A DNA stretch of 64,000 nucleotides from Microbacterium halotolerans (GCF_003569805.1 NZ_KZ984051.1:1625953-1689952); one strand, 5' to 3'; counted from the stretch's first letter, positions 54,858-62,679 are shown. Numbers and translations: made by a program. Notes: generated by a model from the letters alone, not told the origin.

Positions 54858-55067
54858 ATGGTTCCTTTTTCTGATGAGTCGGCGCCGATGTCGGCTGGCG
54901 AGCACGTCGCGAATGGTGCGGCGGTTGGCGAGGCGTCGACGAGCGTTCTGCCGGTGATCGTCGATCGCCCGGTTGTGCCGTGGCACGCGGTGGTCTTGAT
55001 CGCTGGTGCGTTCGTCCCGCTGGCGGTGCTCGCTGTCGCGGTAGTCGCGCTGGTGGTGATCGCATGA
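54858..55067 (+). CDS. Small single-pass membrane protein
   Basis: The 69-residue protein has a polar N-terminal half and one C-terminal helix (AVVLIAGAFVPLAVLAVAVV, from about residue 44). Its C-terminus is at the membrane exit. No good ribosome site precedes the ATG, but the next gene starts in its stop (ATGA). Function is unknown. Confidence 0.58.
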   Translation: MVPFSDESAPMSAGEHVANGAAVGEASTSVLPVIVDRPVVPWHAVVLIAGAFVPLAVLAVAVVALVVIA

Positions 55068-55378
55068 GGGTGACGGTCGAGCTCGAGGATCGTGAGGCGG
55101 AGCTGATTCGTCTGCGCGCAGAGACGCTGGGGGCGACGCCGTCGGAAGTTGTCACGGAAGCGGTCCGGGCGCAGCGTGCCAGATCAGCGCAGCGCGTGTC
55201 TCATGCGCGCGAGGTCGCTGCGATGGTTCGGCAGTCGTGGTGTGACGCGGATATCGCGTTGTATCTGGGACTGTCGAACAACACGGTCGCGTCGATTCGT
55301 CGCACGCTGGGGCTGCCGCCGAATCGTCGCGACGCGCCGGGCACGGCGCCGTCGGTGGCGTACGGGGTGCGGTCGTGA
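55064..55378 (+). CDS. HTH DNA-binding protein
   Basis: The 104-residue protein begins with a ribbon-helix-helix-like MRVTVELEDREAELIRLRAE and ATPSEVVTEAVRAQR, and then has a sigma-factor/LuxR-type helix-turn-helix CDADIALYLGLSNNTVASIRR (partly quoted, about residues 58-80). Two DNA-binding motifs in one small protein suggest a transcription factor for the early operon. It overlaps both neighbours by four bases. Confidence 0.68.
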   Translation: MRVTVELEDREAELIRLRAETLGATPSEVVTEAVRAQRARSAQRVSHAREVAAMVRQSWCDADIALYLGLSNNTVASIRRTLGLPPNRRDAPGTAPSVAYGVRS

Positions 55379-55824
55379 GCGCGCTGGTGTCGATGCACCC
55401 GTTCGAGGGACTGCATGTCGGCGACTTGGTGAGCGTGTCGAGCCTTCGTGGTGCTGCCATGGCGTGCTCGAACGTGTTGGCGCGTGTGTCTACGATTCAC
55501 CCTGCGGGTGCGATGCGGGTGATTCACGTCACGCTCGCGTCGGGTGAGGGCATGTTCGCGTCGCCGGATTTCTATCGGGTCAGGAAGCTTGAGATCTCGG
55601 ATCCGACGGGGTTGTCGACGGGGCGCTGGCGGGTTCGCCGCAAGGTGTTCGTGACGCGTGGGGGTAGGGCCGTGCAGTGGGCCTGGCGGGTTGCGCCGGA
55701 GCCTGCGCGGGGCGTGTCCGAGGACGTGGTGATGCAGGAGCTCGGGTACCACGATTTCCCGCCGCGGCAGTTTGGGCGTGCGGTCGACGAGGCGGTCGAG
55801 AGGGCGAGGGGGAATCTGCGGTGA
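55375..55824 (+). CDS. Hypothetical prophage protein
   Basis: The 149-residue protein starts at a GTG overlapping the preceding stop. The N-terminal half is beta-rich (FEGLHVGDLVSVSSLRG; AMRVIHVTLASGEGMF), as in small SH3-like or OB-like barrels; the C-terminal half is basic and ends in a helix (QFGRAVDEAVERARG). I do not recognise the family. It is coupled to the next gene by GTGA. Confidence 0.6.
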   Translation: MSALVSMHPFEGLHVGDLVSVSSLRGAAMACSNVLARVSTIHPAGAMRVIHVTLASGEGMFASPDFYRVRKLEISDPTGLSTGRWRVRRKVFVTRGGRAVQWAWRVAPEPARGVSEDVVMQELGYHDFPPRQFGRAVDEAVERARGNLR

Positions 55825-56303
55825 ATGAGTTCGATGGTCTGGCGCAGTACCGGTTCGCGGTGGCCGCGGCGCTGCCGGGGCTGGTGCATCTGAGTGACCA
55901 GGACGACGCGGTGCTGTTGCTGACCCAGCTGGATGTGCCGGGTGCGGACGAGCGCCGTTGGCTGACGTCGGGCATGGCGTTCCATGCGGGCATGTTTCTG
56001 CGTGCGACGGCGGTGAGGCGGCGCCGCGCTGCGCGACCGTGGTGGGCGTGGTGGCGTCGCGTTGCTCTCCCGGACGGTGCGTTCGTGCCGGATCTGTCGA
56101 CTGGGTCGGGCCACGGGATAGTGGCGGCCGCGCAGGTTGTTGCGGCGTACGCGGATCGGCGCCGTGATGACGCGGAGGCATTGCTCGAGCCGTGGTGCTC
56201 TGGCCGGCGTGATGAGGATGACTACGCGGAGCTGCTCGGTGCGCTGTTGCTGCACATGCGCTACGCGCACGGTCAGTTGGTCGCGTGCGGGGGTCACTCG
56301 TGA
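55821..56303 (+). CDS. Hypothetical prophage protein
   Basis: The 160-residue protein is largely helical, with ADERRWLTSGMAFHAGMFLR near residue 42, an Arg/Trp-rich basic patch (VRRRRAARPWWAWWRR) and an acidic C-terminal helix (RRDEDDYAELLGALLLH). It has no membrane helix. The GTG start overlaps the previous gene and the stop overlaps the next. No family is recognised. Confidence 0.6.
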   Translation: MNEFDGLAQYRFAVAAALPGLVHLSDQDDAVLLLTQLDVPGADERRWLTSGMAFHAGMFLRATAVRRRRAARPWWAWWRRVALPDGAFVPDLSTGSGHGIVAAAQVVAAYADRRRDDAEALLEPWCSGRRDEDDYAELLGALLLHMRYAHGQLVACGGHS

Positions 56304-56713
56304 TCGTGCATCGGCGTCCGGCGTTCGGCGGGCCTGTTGTGCCGTGCTGTGGCGTGCGGCTCGGGGAGGTTCCGGGGGAGGCGTTGTCGTCGACGTTGGG
56401 TGAGGTGACGTGTTCGGGCACGTACGCCCCGTTGTCGGGCGGCACGGATCTGACTGTTGCGCAGCTGCTCGACGTGGAGCGCCGGTTTCCGAAGGCGTCG
56501 GGGGCGAAGGACGAGCACATTCGACTCGTGCTGGGCACGAATCCGGCGCACTACTACGTGCTGTTGTCGCGGGCGATCTGGACGGACGCGGCGTTGCAGC
56601 AGGACCCGGTGTTCGCACGGCATCTGCGTGAGCAGCAGGGGCGTCATAACGCGGCGCGGGCGGCGCGGTTGCGGCCGCGGAACGCGGACTACGGAGCGGA
56701 GCAAGGGAAATGA
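56300..56713 (+). CDS. DUF3263-like DNA-binding protein
   Basis: The 137-residue protein has an N-terminal zinc-ribbon-like stretch (VPCCGVRLGE and later a Cys in VTCSGTY) and a C-terminal region resembling DUF3263 of actinobacteria: ERRFPKASGAKDEHIRLVLG, then NPAHYYVLLSRAIWTD and QQDPVFARHLREQQ. DUF3263 proteins look like small helix-turn-helix regulators. The GTG start overlaps the preceding gene by GTGA. Confidence 0.66.
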   Translation: MIVHRRPAFGGPVVPCCGVRLGEVPGEALSSTLGEVTCSGTYAPLSGGTDLTVAQLLDVERRFPKASGAKDEHIRLVLGTNPAHYYVLLSRAIWTDAALQQDPVFARHLREQQGRHNAARAARLRPRNADYGAEQGK

Positions 56714-57432
56714 GCACGGTGACCACGATCGACGCGGCCGACATCTCGGTGACGCGCGTCCTGTCGATGTCGACGCCGGATCTCGGATGGCTGGCCGCGG
56801 GCCTGCTGCCCGCAACGGCGAACGACGAGGTGTTCGGCGTGAAGCAGCACGCACATATCGTCGCCGACGAGCTGACGGCCATCATGACGGCCACGGACGG
56901 GCACCGCGTGCACCAGGTGCACGTCCCGCTGCAGGCACCGGTCGAGCACGTCGAGGTAGTCGTCCCGCGCGACGTGCTCGTCTGGGCGAAGAAGAACGCC
57001 CGCACGTTCAAGCCGAAGCGCGACGCCCTGATCGACCCGGTCGCACAGCTCGTCCTCGAAGTGCCGGCCATCTCCGACGAGGGGATGCCAGCGGGCTGGG
57101 CCGCGGCGATCTACCGGGAATGGGATTCCGAGGAGGCGCCGTCGGCGAGGTTCGACGCGCCCCTGGTGAAGGAGACCTACCCGAACATCAATCGCATCAT
57201 CGACATGGTGCGCCGCTCGACGCCGAGCGGGTCTTCACCGATTCCGCTGTCCTACCTCGCGGACGCGCAGGCGCTGCAGACCACGAACACGAGCACGCCG
57301 ACGATCGAGTACACGCGGCGCGAGTCCGACGGAAAAGCGGGCCCGGCGCTCATCGACTTCTGGGAGCAGGGCGTGCTCCGCGCGACCGCGCTGATCCAGC
57401 CGACCACGCAGCCGGAGGGTGACGAATCATGA
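56710..57432 (+). CDS. DnaN-like DNA sliding clamp, short phage form
   Basis: The 240-residue protein matches part of the beta sliding clamp. The segment TATDGHRVHQVHVPL (residues 60-74) followed by VEVVVPRDVLVW corresponds to DnaN ATDGHRLAV...HSVIVPRKGVIEL, and the end (GVLRATALIQPT) resembles the closing strand of DnaN. At two-thirds of the normal length it would have two rather than three clamp domains. It would tether a polymerase or nuclease to phage DNA. The match is by eye and divergent. Confidence 0.6.
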   Translation: MSTVTTIDAADISVTRVLSMSTPDLGWLAAGLLPATANDEVFGVKQHAHIVADELTAIMTATDGHRVHQVHVPLQAPVEHVEVVVPRDVLVWAKKNARTFKPKRDALIDPVAQLVLEVPAISDEGMPAGWAAAIYREWDSEEAPSARFDAPLVKETYPNINRIIDMVRRSTPSGSSPIPLSYLADAQALQTTNTSTPTIEYTRRESDGKAGPALIDFWEQGVLRATALIQPTTQPEGDES

Positions 57433-58214
57433 CGAAGCCGTACTACCAGGACGACTTGGTGACGCTGTACCACGGGTCGTGTCTCGAGGTCAGGGAGTGG
57501 TTGGAGACGGATGTCCTTGTGACAGACCCGCCGTATGGCACTCAGAACGGCGTCGGGCCGAAGAAGCACCGGGGCGGGTATGGGCGCCGCGACAAGTACG
57601 ACACGGGCGATGGCATGGCCGCGACGATCGCTGGGGATGAAACGACGGAGACGCGTGACGCGGCGCTCGAGTTGTGGGGCGGCCGGGCGGCGTTGGTGTT
57701 CGGGTCGCCACGTCTGCCGGACCCGCCGATCGCAGTCGCGGACCGGCTGGTCTGGGACAAGCGGCGCCCCGGCATGAACGGCGGCCCGTGGCGGTACCGG
57801 CATGAGTCGATCTACGTGACTGAGGGTTTCGTGCGTGCGAGCAACGCGGCGGTGTCGATCATGTCGGCATTCCCGGAGCAGGGTGACCACATTCACGGCA
57901 AGCCGGTGAAGTTGATGGAGGCCCTCGTCGCGGCCGCCCCCCCCGGAATCATCGCGGATCCATTCGCCGGTTCAGGGGCGACGCTGTTGGCGGCGAGGAA
58001 TCTGGGCCGGCGGGCCGTGGGCGTGGAGTTCGAAGAGCGGTACTGCGAGGTCATCGTGCGTCGTCTGGGGCAGCAGGCATTCAACTTCGACGACCTCCTG
58101 CGTCCGGCGTCGGACGAGGTGCGCGCGTCGGGATGGGCGAACGATCCGGACGCCGACGAGTTCGCTGCGTGGGCTCCGGCGAACGTCACAGCGAGGGGCG
58201 GTGACGTGGCATGA
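57429..58214 (+). CDS. DNA methyltransferase, N6-adenine/N4-cytosine class
   Basis: The 261-residue enzyme methylates an exocyclic amine in DNA. The catalytic motif DPPY is at residues 33-36 (VTDPPYGTQN) and the SAM-binding motif DPFAGSGATLLAARNLGRR near 178, i.e. the beta arrangement (catalytic motif first). No restriction enzyme is encoded nearby, so it is an orphan that may protect phage DNA or regulate replication. A C-terminal 40-residue tail follows the fold. It overlaps its neighbours by four bases on each side. Confidence 0.9.
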   Translation: MTKPYYQDDLVTLYHGSCLEVREWLETDVLVTDPPYGTQNGVGPKKHRGGYGRRDKYDTGDGMAATIAGDETTETRDAALELWGGRAALVFGSPRLPDPPIAVADRLVWDKRRPGMNGGPWRYRHESIYVTEGFVRASNAAVSIMSAFPEQGDHIHGKPVKLMEALVAAAPPGIIADPFAGSGATLLAARNLGRRAVGVEFEERYCEVIVRRLGQQAFNFDDLLRPASDEVRASGWANDPDADEFAAWAPANVTARGGDVA

Positions 58215-58558
58215 GTACCGGACTGTTCGGTCTCGCTGATGTGCAGGCTCCGTGGTGTCCGATCTACGTTGCGCCGGCGGGTGCGGAATCTCTGATGGCG
58301 ATGCTCGCTGCGCAGGAGCCGGTCTGCCGGGACTGTGGGACGCGGAAGCTGGGTCGGGAGCGATGTGCGCAGGGTGTTGACGAGCGCGGGACGTTCGTGC
58401 TGTGTGACGAGTGCGCTGCGCTGGACCGAGCGGCCGTGGGCGCCACTGTCGCGGTGTCGTACTGGGGCGTGCGGGTGCCGGTGGTGGAGCTGCCTGCGCG
58501 TCGTGAGGCTCAGGCTGAACGGCGAGCGTCCTGTCTGCGGGCTGTGAACCATGACTGA
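58211..58558 (+). CDS. Cys-rich hypothetical protein
   Basis: The 115-residue protein has a probable zinc knuckle formed by CRDCG near residue 39, a Cys at about 52 and CDEC near 66. The rest is helical and basic at the C-terminus. It overlaps the methyltransferase gene by ATGA and the next by eight bases. Function is unknown. Confidence 0.62.
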   Translation: MSTGLFGLADVQAPWCPIYVAPAGAESLMAMLAAQEPVCRDCGTRKLGRERCAQGVDERGTFVLCDECAALDRAAVGATVAVSYWGVRVPVVELPARREAQAERRASCLRAVNHD

Positions 58559-59240
58559 TCTGCTGGATCTTCTCGACGACCTTGAGGCGAGGGATCGCGC
58601 CGCGCAGCCGTACGTGGGTGCCGCGCCGTTGCACTTCACGTCGGCGTACTACACGCCGGATGAGTTCCTGGAGGCGCGTGACGGGTGGGTGCAGCGGTAC
58701 GGGCATCTGGAGTGGGCTGATCGTCCGCGGTGTCGCATGTGGACCTTGGGGATCACGACGGGCTGGTGCAACGCGTCGCCGGGGCACCGGCTGTGTGTGC
58801 TGCAGGTGGACCTGCGGTGCGAGTGTCGGTTCCCGTACCTCGTGGACGAGTGGGAGCGGGTCGGCCCGTGCAGCTGCCCGGGCGATCTGATGTACCAGGC
58901 GAATTGTCCGGACTGCCGGTGGCACACGATCCAGCCGTCCGAGAACGCTGTGGTCCAGGCGTGGCACGATCACGCGTGGCCAGGGTGGCGTGACCTCCCG
59001 GTGATGCCCTTCGACGTGCGACCGCATGGCGGGAGCATGGATCCGGCGCACGCGATGGAGAAACGCGCGGCCGCGAAAGCGCGCGCGTGGGCCGCCGAGC
59101 ACTATCCGGCCGAGTGGCAGGTGCCCGGTGCCCCGGTGGTGACGGAACGTACCTGGATCGGGTCGCGGAACGTGCCGGGCTACAGCCCGTGGGGCGGCTT
59201 CGACCTCACCGGCCGGATCATCGACGAGGTGACGTCATGA
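58551..59240 (+). CDS. DUF6349-like protein
   Basis: The 229-residue protein has many cysteines (CRMW, GWCNASPGHRLCVLQ, CECRFPYL, CSCPGDLMYQANCPDCRWH) that suggest two zinc sites, followed by AVVQAWHDHAWPGWRDLPVMP and a segment WAAEHYPAEWQVPGAPV. The pattern recalls DUF6349 proteins of actinobacterial mobile elements. It may bind nucleic acid. Assignment is from memory of the family. Confidence 0.6.
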   Translation: MTDLLDLLDDLEARDRAAQPYVGAAPLHFTSAYYTPDEFLEARDGWVQRYGHLEWADRPRCRMWTLGITTGWCNASPGHRLCVLQVDLRCECRFPYLVDEWERVGPCSCPGDLMYQANCPDCRWHTIQPSENAVVQAWHDHAWPGWRDLPVMPFDVRPHGGSMDPAHAMEKRAAAKARAWAAEHYPAEWQVPGAPVVTERTWIGSRNVPGYSPWGGFDLTGRIIDEVTS

Positions 59241-59689
59241 CCCGCCGGGGTACGCCGAAGCGTGCGCTCGTGTTGCTCGAGGCGCGTGATGAGCGGGTGT
59301 GTGCGATGACGGCGCAGCGTGGTGACCGGATCGTTCCGCAGCATCGCGCCGGCGGCATGGGAGGCGGGAAGTCGAAGCACGACCTTCACGGGCTGGTGTG
59401 GCTGGACTCGATCGTGAATGGCCAGATCGAAGCTGACGCGACGTTGCAGGCCATGGCGTTTGCATGGGGCGTGAAGGTGCGTGCGGTCGATCCGGCCCGG
59501 GTGCCGGTGTTCTACCGCCACGAGCACGCATGGTTCGTGCTCGAGGGCGTGGAGCGTCGTGAGGTGTCGGCGGTGGTGGCGCTGGACATGATGCTTGCCG
59601 CGTACGGCGACCGATACCTGGCCTGGAAGGCGACTGCTGATGAATCACCGCGTGCGGCACTGCTGGTGGCACGGGGAGGACGGTTCTGA
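59237..59689 (+). CDS. HNH-like phage endonuclease homologue, degenerate
   Basis: The 150-residue protein resembles phage HNH-type proteins in VPQHRAGGMGGGKSKHDLHG and the following VNGQIEADATLQAMAFAWGV, which echo the usual HR...GMGGS...N...IESD spacing. The cysteines and catalytic His pair of active HNH enzymes are not evident, so it may be an inactive or divergent member. It overlaps both neighbours. Confidence 0.5.
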   Translation: MTRRGTPKRALVLLEARDERVCAMTAQRGDRIVPQHRAGGMGGGKSKHDLHGLVWLDSIVNGQIEADATLQAMAFAWGVKVRAVDPARVPVFYRHEHAWFVLEGVERREVSAVVALDMMLAAYGDRYLAWKATADESPRAALLVARGGRF

Positions 59690-59862
59690 TGCTGGGCCGT
59701 TGCTGCGCACGTTGCAAGACGCCGTATGGCTGTGGACGCGGGGTCTGCGGGTGTCATGCGGATGACTGGCGTGTGCGTGAGCAGGAGGCGCTTCGTGATG
59801 CGCGTGCAGATCTGATCGAGGAGCTGGAGGCGCAGGAGCGTACGAGGGGGCGGTGGCTGTGA
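59689..59862 (+). CDS. Zinc-finger mini-protein
   Basis: The 57-residue protein begins MLGRCCARCKTPYGCGRGVCG with a further Cys and His, then an acidic helix (LRDARADLIEELEAQE). Six cysteines in the first 22 residues indicate a zinc site. Its ATG overlaps the preceding stop by one base, and its stop overlaps the next start. Confidence 0.6.
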   Translation: MLGRCCARCKTPYGCGRGVCGCHADDWRVREQEALRDARADLIEELEAQERTRGRWL

Positions 59863-60008
59863 ATGCGAGTGAGGTCGTGCATGGTCAGGGGCTGGTCCCG
59901 GGCCGGGCGTATTGCGGTCGGAAGATCACGAGCTTGCCGGCGGGGTGGCGTCGGGTGACGTGTGTGGATTGTCGGGCGGCGTATCGAGCGGATGGGAATC
60001 GACTATGA
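59859..60008 (+). CDS. Cys-containing mini-protein
   Basis: The 49-residue protein has a Cys near residue 19 (GRAYCGRKI) and TCVDCR near 34, a single half-zinc-ribbon. The GTG overlaps the preceding stop (GTGA), and the next gene starts in its stop (ATGA). Confidence 0.55.
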   Translation: MNASEVVHGQGLVPGRAYCGRKITSLPAGWRRVTCVDCRAAYRADGNRL

Positions 60009-60253
60009 CGGCAGCGAAGACGGAGCGCCCGGAGTGGGCGTCGGTGAATCTGACGCTTGAGCGTGATCGGGCGCGGGATGTTGCGGTGCGGCTTGAGGGT
60101 GAGTTGGCGGCGGCGGACGGCCTGATCGAGGCGATCGATGAGGTGATCTCGCCGACGCCGGATGCGGAGCTGGACGAGAGCAATACGCGTGCCCTGCAGC
60201 GGGTGCGCGATCTGATCGATGACCACATGGTCAGGAACGGAGCAGACCGATGA
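60005..60253 (+). CDS. Hypothetical helical protein
   Basis: The 82-residue protein is charged and helical: LTLERDRARDVAVRLEGELA then DESNTRALQRVRDLIDDH. A short coiled coil is possible. Both ends overlap neighbours by four bases. No family is recognised. Confidence 0.6.
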   Translation: MTAAKTERPEWASVNLTLERDRARDVAVRLEGELAAADGLIEAIDEVISPTPDAELDESNTRALQRVRDLIDDHMVRNGADR

Positions 60254-60858
60254 GCGAGTCCATTCATCGTTTCGCGGGCGTGACGGGTGCGCTGGGGATC
60301 GAGGTGAGCGAGCTGGGGTGCATTATGGCGGACGTCGAGCCGATCCCGGTGACGAGGTATCTGGCGTCGGCGTTGCCGAACCCGTGGGGTGATCTGTACG
60401 TGTCGCCGCGGCGTGAGGAGCGGTTCTGGATCGATGGTGCGGTGGGTGAGACTGGCGCGCATGTGACGTTGCTGTATGGGCTGCTGCAGCCAGGGCCGGT
60501 GTGGCGTGAGCATGTGGACGTGCTGCTCGCTGACGTGGATCTGTCGACGGTGACGGTTGATCACGTGGGCGTGTTCGATTCGCCGTACGAGGATGAGCGG
60601 TACAAGTGCATCGTGGCGCACCTGCAGCTCACGCCGGCGCTGCGGAGGGCGCATACTCGGCTCTCGTATCTCCCGCATGTGAACACGTTCCCGGAGTATC
60701 GGGCGCACGTGACGCTTGCGTATGTGAAGGACGAGCCTGCGGTGGGTGCCGTGTGGGGTGGTCTGTCGATTCCTGAGCTGTGGGCGGGGTATCTCGATCA
60801 GGACCTCGCTGGCCGCGAGCTGCGGGTGTCGGGCATCAACTACGGGGGCCGGTCATGA
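60250..60858 (+). CDS. 2H phosphoesterase (2'-5' ligase-like)
   Basis: The 202-residue protein has both HxT motifs of the 2H superfamily: HVT with His71/Thr73 in GAHVTLLYGLL and HVT with His153/Thr155 in YRAHVTLAYV, 82 residues apart. Superfamily members hydrolyse 2'-5' or cyclic phosphodiesters; T4 Acb1, an anti-CBASS enzyme that cleaves cyclic nucleotide signals, is of this class. A role against host CBASS or in RNA repair is inference. It overlaps neighbours on both sides. Confidence 0.72.
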   Translation: MSESIHRFAGVTGALGIEVSELGCIMADVEPIPVTRYLASALPNPWGDLYVSPRREERFWIDGAVGETGAHVTLLYGLLQPGPVWREHVDVLLADVDLSTVTVDHVGVFDSPYEDERYKCIVAHLQLTPALRRAHTRLSYLPHVNTFPEYRAHVTLAYVKDEPAVGAVWGGLSIPELWAGYLDQDLAGRELRVSGINYGGRS

Positions 60859-61238
60859 GCGCGCCGCAGCGGTTCCGGAAGAAGCCCGTCGAGATCGAGG
60901 CGATGCAGCTCACGCGGGAAAACGTCGCAGACGTGGCCGCTTGGTGCGGAGGGCGTGTCATCAAACAGGTCAAGCCTGGCGACCCAACGGACGTGTACGT
61001 GGCCGCTTGGTGCGGAGGGCGTGTCATCGAACAGGTCAAGCCTGGCGACCCAACGGACGTGTACGTCGGGCTCGACATCCCCACGCTCGAAGGCACGATG
61101 CGCGCCGAGACTTTCCACTGGTCGACGTGGGACGGCACCCGCTACGTAGGTGGCGACTGGATCATCCGTGGAGTGCAGGGTGAGTTCTACCCGTGCAAGC
61201 CGGACATCTTCGAGGCGACGTACGAGGCGGTGCGCTGA
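60855..61238 (+). CDS. Small phage protein with internal tandem duplication
   Basis: The 127-residue protein opens with FRKKPVEIEAMQLT, has two copies of AAWCGGRVI(K/E)QVKPGD and closes with WIIRGVQGEFYPCKPDIFEA, a pattern seen in many actinophage proteins of unknown function. The duplication adds 22 residues in frame, so the normal length is about 105. The ATG overlaps the 2H gene by ATGA. Function is unknown. Confidence 0.7.
   Translation: MSAPQRFRKKPVEIEAMQLTRENVADVAAWCGGRVIKQVKPGDPTDVYVAAWCGGRVIEQVKPGDPTDVYVGLDIPTLEGTMRAETFHWSTWDGTRYVGGDWIIRGVQGEFYPCKPDIFEATYEAVR
60931..61062 (+). repeat. 66-base tandem duplication
   Basis: Two adjacent 66-base units (60931-60996 and 60997-61062) begin ACGTGGCCGCTTGGTGCGG and differ in a single base (AAA versus GAA codon). 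It is in frame and adds 22 residues, so it arose recently. Confidence 0.93.
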
Positions 61239-61708
61239 TGGGCTACCAGGTGTACGAGGATCGGATGGCGCGCGATCATGGCGTGAGCCGGTGGGCTGGG
61301 TACGGAGTGCCGGCGGTATGCGATGCGCCGTCCTGCGAGGCCAGGATCCACCGGGGATTGGCATTCAAGTGCGAGCCGTGTGGCATGTACTTCTGCTTGG
61401 AACACCTTCTGAGCGTGTGCCCTGCCTGGCATGCGTTCGTGACGCCAAAGCCGGACACGGCGGAGTGGGAACGGTGGATACTCACCGACGAGTCGTGGGC
61501 GCAGTGGCGCGCAGAGAACTCGGACCTGGTCGCTGACATGCGCGCTCGCACGACGACCGACACGGCCCGGGACGCACCGCGCTCGCCGGATTGCGTGGCG
61601 GGCAAGCACCGCGCGTGCGGTGGTGACGCGTGGGACGACGCGGCGGATGACGTGTGCGACTGCCGGTGCGGATGCCACTCGGAGGAGGTGGCCGCTGATG
61701 AGCGCTGA
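61238..61708 (+). CDS. Cys-rich hypothetical protein
   Basis: The 156-residue protein has a central cysteine cluster (CDAPSCEAR, KCEPCGMYFCLEH, VCPAWH) and a C-terminal one (DCVAGKHRACGG, then CDCRCGCHSEE), probably two zinc sites. Between them lies a Trp-rich helix. It starts one base into the previous stop. Function is unknown. Confidence 0.6.
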   Translation: MGYQVYEDRMARDHGVSRWAGYGVPAVCDAPSCEARIHRGLAFKCEPCGMYFCLEHLLSVCPAWHAFVTPKPDTAEWERWILTDESWAQWRAENSDLVADMRARTTTDTARDAPRSPDCVAGKHRACGGDAWDDAADDVCDCRCGCHSEEVAADER

Positions 61709-61994
61709 GACGGAGTACACGGTGTACCGCCGCGATAGCCGGGACGCGATGGTGCTTGACGCGGCCGACCCGGTCCGCTCGCTCGAGGTGCTGCTCGAGA
61801 AGGCCACAGCGGCACGGGAAGACGCCGAGCTGGAACGGGACCGACTGACGGCATGGGCTGAACGCGCGGTCAACGCCCACCAGACCGCCTGCGAACGCGA
61901 AGCACGCTTCCGAAAAGCGCTCGCCGCGGTGCGAGAGGGCGAGCAACGGCATGTCGCGGTTGCTGAGGAGGAGGGCCGGACGGATGGATGTTGA
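61698..61994 (+). CDS. Hypothetical coiled-coil protein
   Basis: The 98-residue protein is mostly a charged helix (LEVLLEKATAAREDAELERD, then REARFRKALAAVREG) likely to form a coiled coil. It begins inside the previous gene's last codons and overlaps the next gene by 11 bases. No family is recognised. Confidence 0.58.
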   Translation: MSAETEYTVYRRDSRDAMVLDAADPVRSLEVLLEKATAAREDAELERDRLTAWAERAVNAHQTACEREARFRKALAAVREGEQRHVAVAEEEGRTDGC

Positions 61995-62247
61995 GCGCGA
62001 GTTGGCGGCGGTGCGTCGTCGTGTGCGAGCGCAGATCGACCGGAACGCGCGTGCCGCGTTGGTCCGCATCGGGATCGACGTGGAGGCGGAGGAGCGTGCG
62101 GCTCGTGAAGCGCTCGAGCTCGAGAGGCGTCGTGCCGCTGATGCTTCGGCGGAGCAGCTCGGAGCGAGTCTGCGGGCGATGCGAGATAGCTGGGTTCGCA
62201 TGGCGGAGGGCATCGCTCGTGGCTTCAACGGGGGTGGTGTGCGATGA
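61984..62247 (+). CDS. Hypothetical coiled-coil protein
   Basis: The 87-residue protein is an Arg/Glu-rich helix (LAAVRRRVRAQIDRNARAAL; EEERAAREALELERRR-like EEERAAREALELERRRAAD) followed by a short Gly tail. It overlaps neighbours at both ends. It may dimerise; function is unknown. Confidence 0.58.
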   Translation: MDVERELAAVRRRVRAQIDRNARAALVRIGIDVEAEERAAREALELERRRAADASAEQLGASLRAMRDSWVRMAEGIARGFNGGGVR

Positions 62248-62411
62248 CTGACCAGTTGACGCCCGCCGAGATGCGGGAATGCAAAGGCAGGTGGCCGCAT
62301 CGATGGCACGTCCGGCAGTTTGGCGGCGTGGCCTGCGGTCGGTGCGGGGCGCCCCGGTCACGCTTTCACATGGTCGCGGGGAAGCCGGAGGTGCGTGATG
62401 TCCAGTCCTGA
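62244..62411 (+). CDS. Cys-containing mini-protein
   Basis: The 55-residue protein reads TPAEMRECKGRWPHRWHVRQ and then ACGRCGAPRSR: one Cys, then a CGRC knuckle with two His nearby. The ATG overlaps the previous stop, and the next gene starts 14 bases before its end. Confidence 0.58.
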   Translation: MTDQLTPAEMRECKGRWPHRWHVRQFGGVACGRCGAPRSRFHMVAGKPEVRDVQS

Positions 62412-62679
62412 CGAGCTGAGGGCAGCGGCCGACAGCCTGCTCACACGTCCTGAGCCTGGCCGACTGGCGGTCACCGTGGATGCGAGGGATGCGGGCGTGA
62501 TGTCGCTCGCCGCCCGTCGCCTGGCCCGCGTGATCGAGCACGTCGAGAGTGAGCGTGTACGCCTGCCTCAGCTGCCGGCGGCGTCGATGTATGCGCAAGG
62601 CGAGTTCGACGCGTTCACCGAAGTCGCCCGTATCGCCCGCGGGGAGACCACCAGCCACGAGGAAAGGAGGCGATCATGA
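62398..62679 (+). CDS. Hypothetical protein
   Basis: The 93-residue protein is helical and charged (DELRAAADSLLTR; VMSLAARRLARVIEHVESER). The ATG has GGAGGTGCG upstream, and the following gene overlaps by ATGA. No family is recognised. Confidence 0.6.
   Translation: MSSPDELRAAADSLLTRPEPGRLAVTVDARDAGVMSLAARRLARVIEHVESERVRLPQLPAASMYAQGEFDAFTEVARIARGETTSHEERRRS

Noticed and set aside
55201..56538. Long minus-strand frame across the early phage genes
   Set aside because: Proline/arginine-rich shadow of several overlapping plus-strand genes.
56457..57422. 321-codon plus-strand frame rich in Arg
   Set aside because: Out-of-frame shadow of the DUF3263-like and clamp-like genes.
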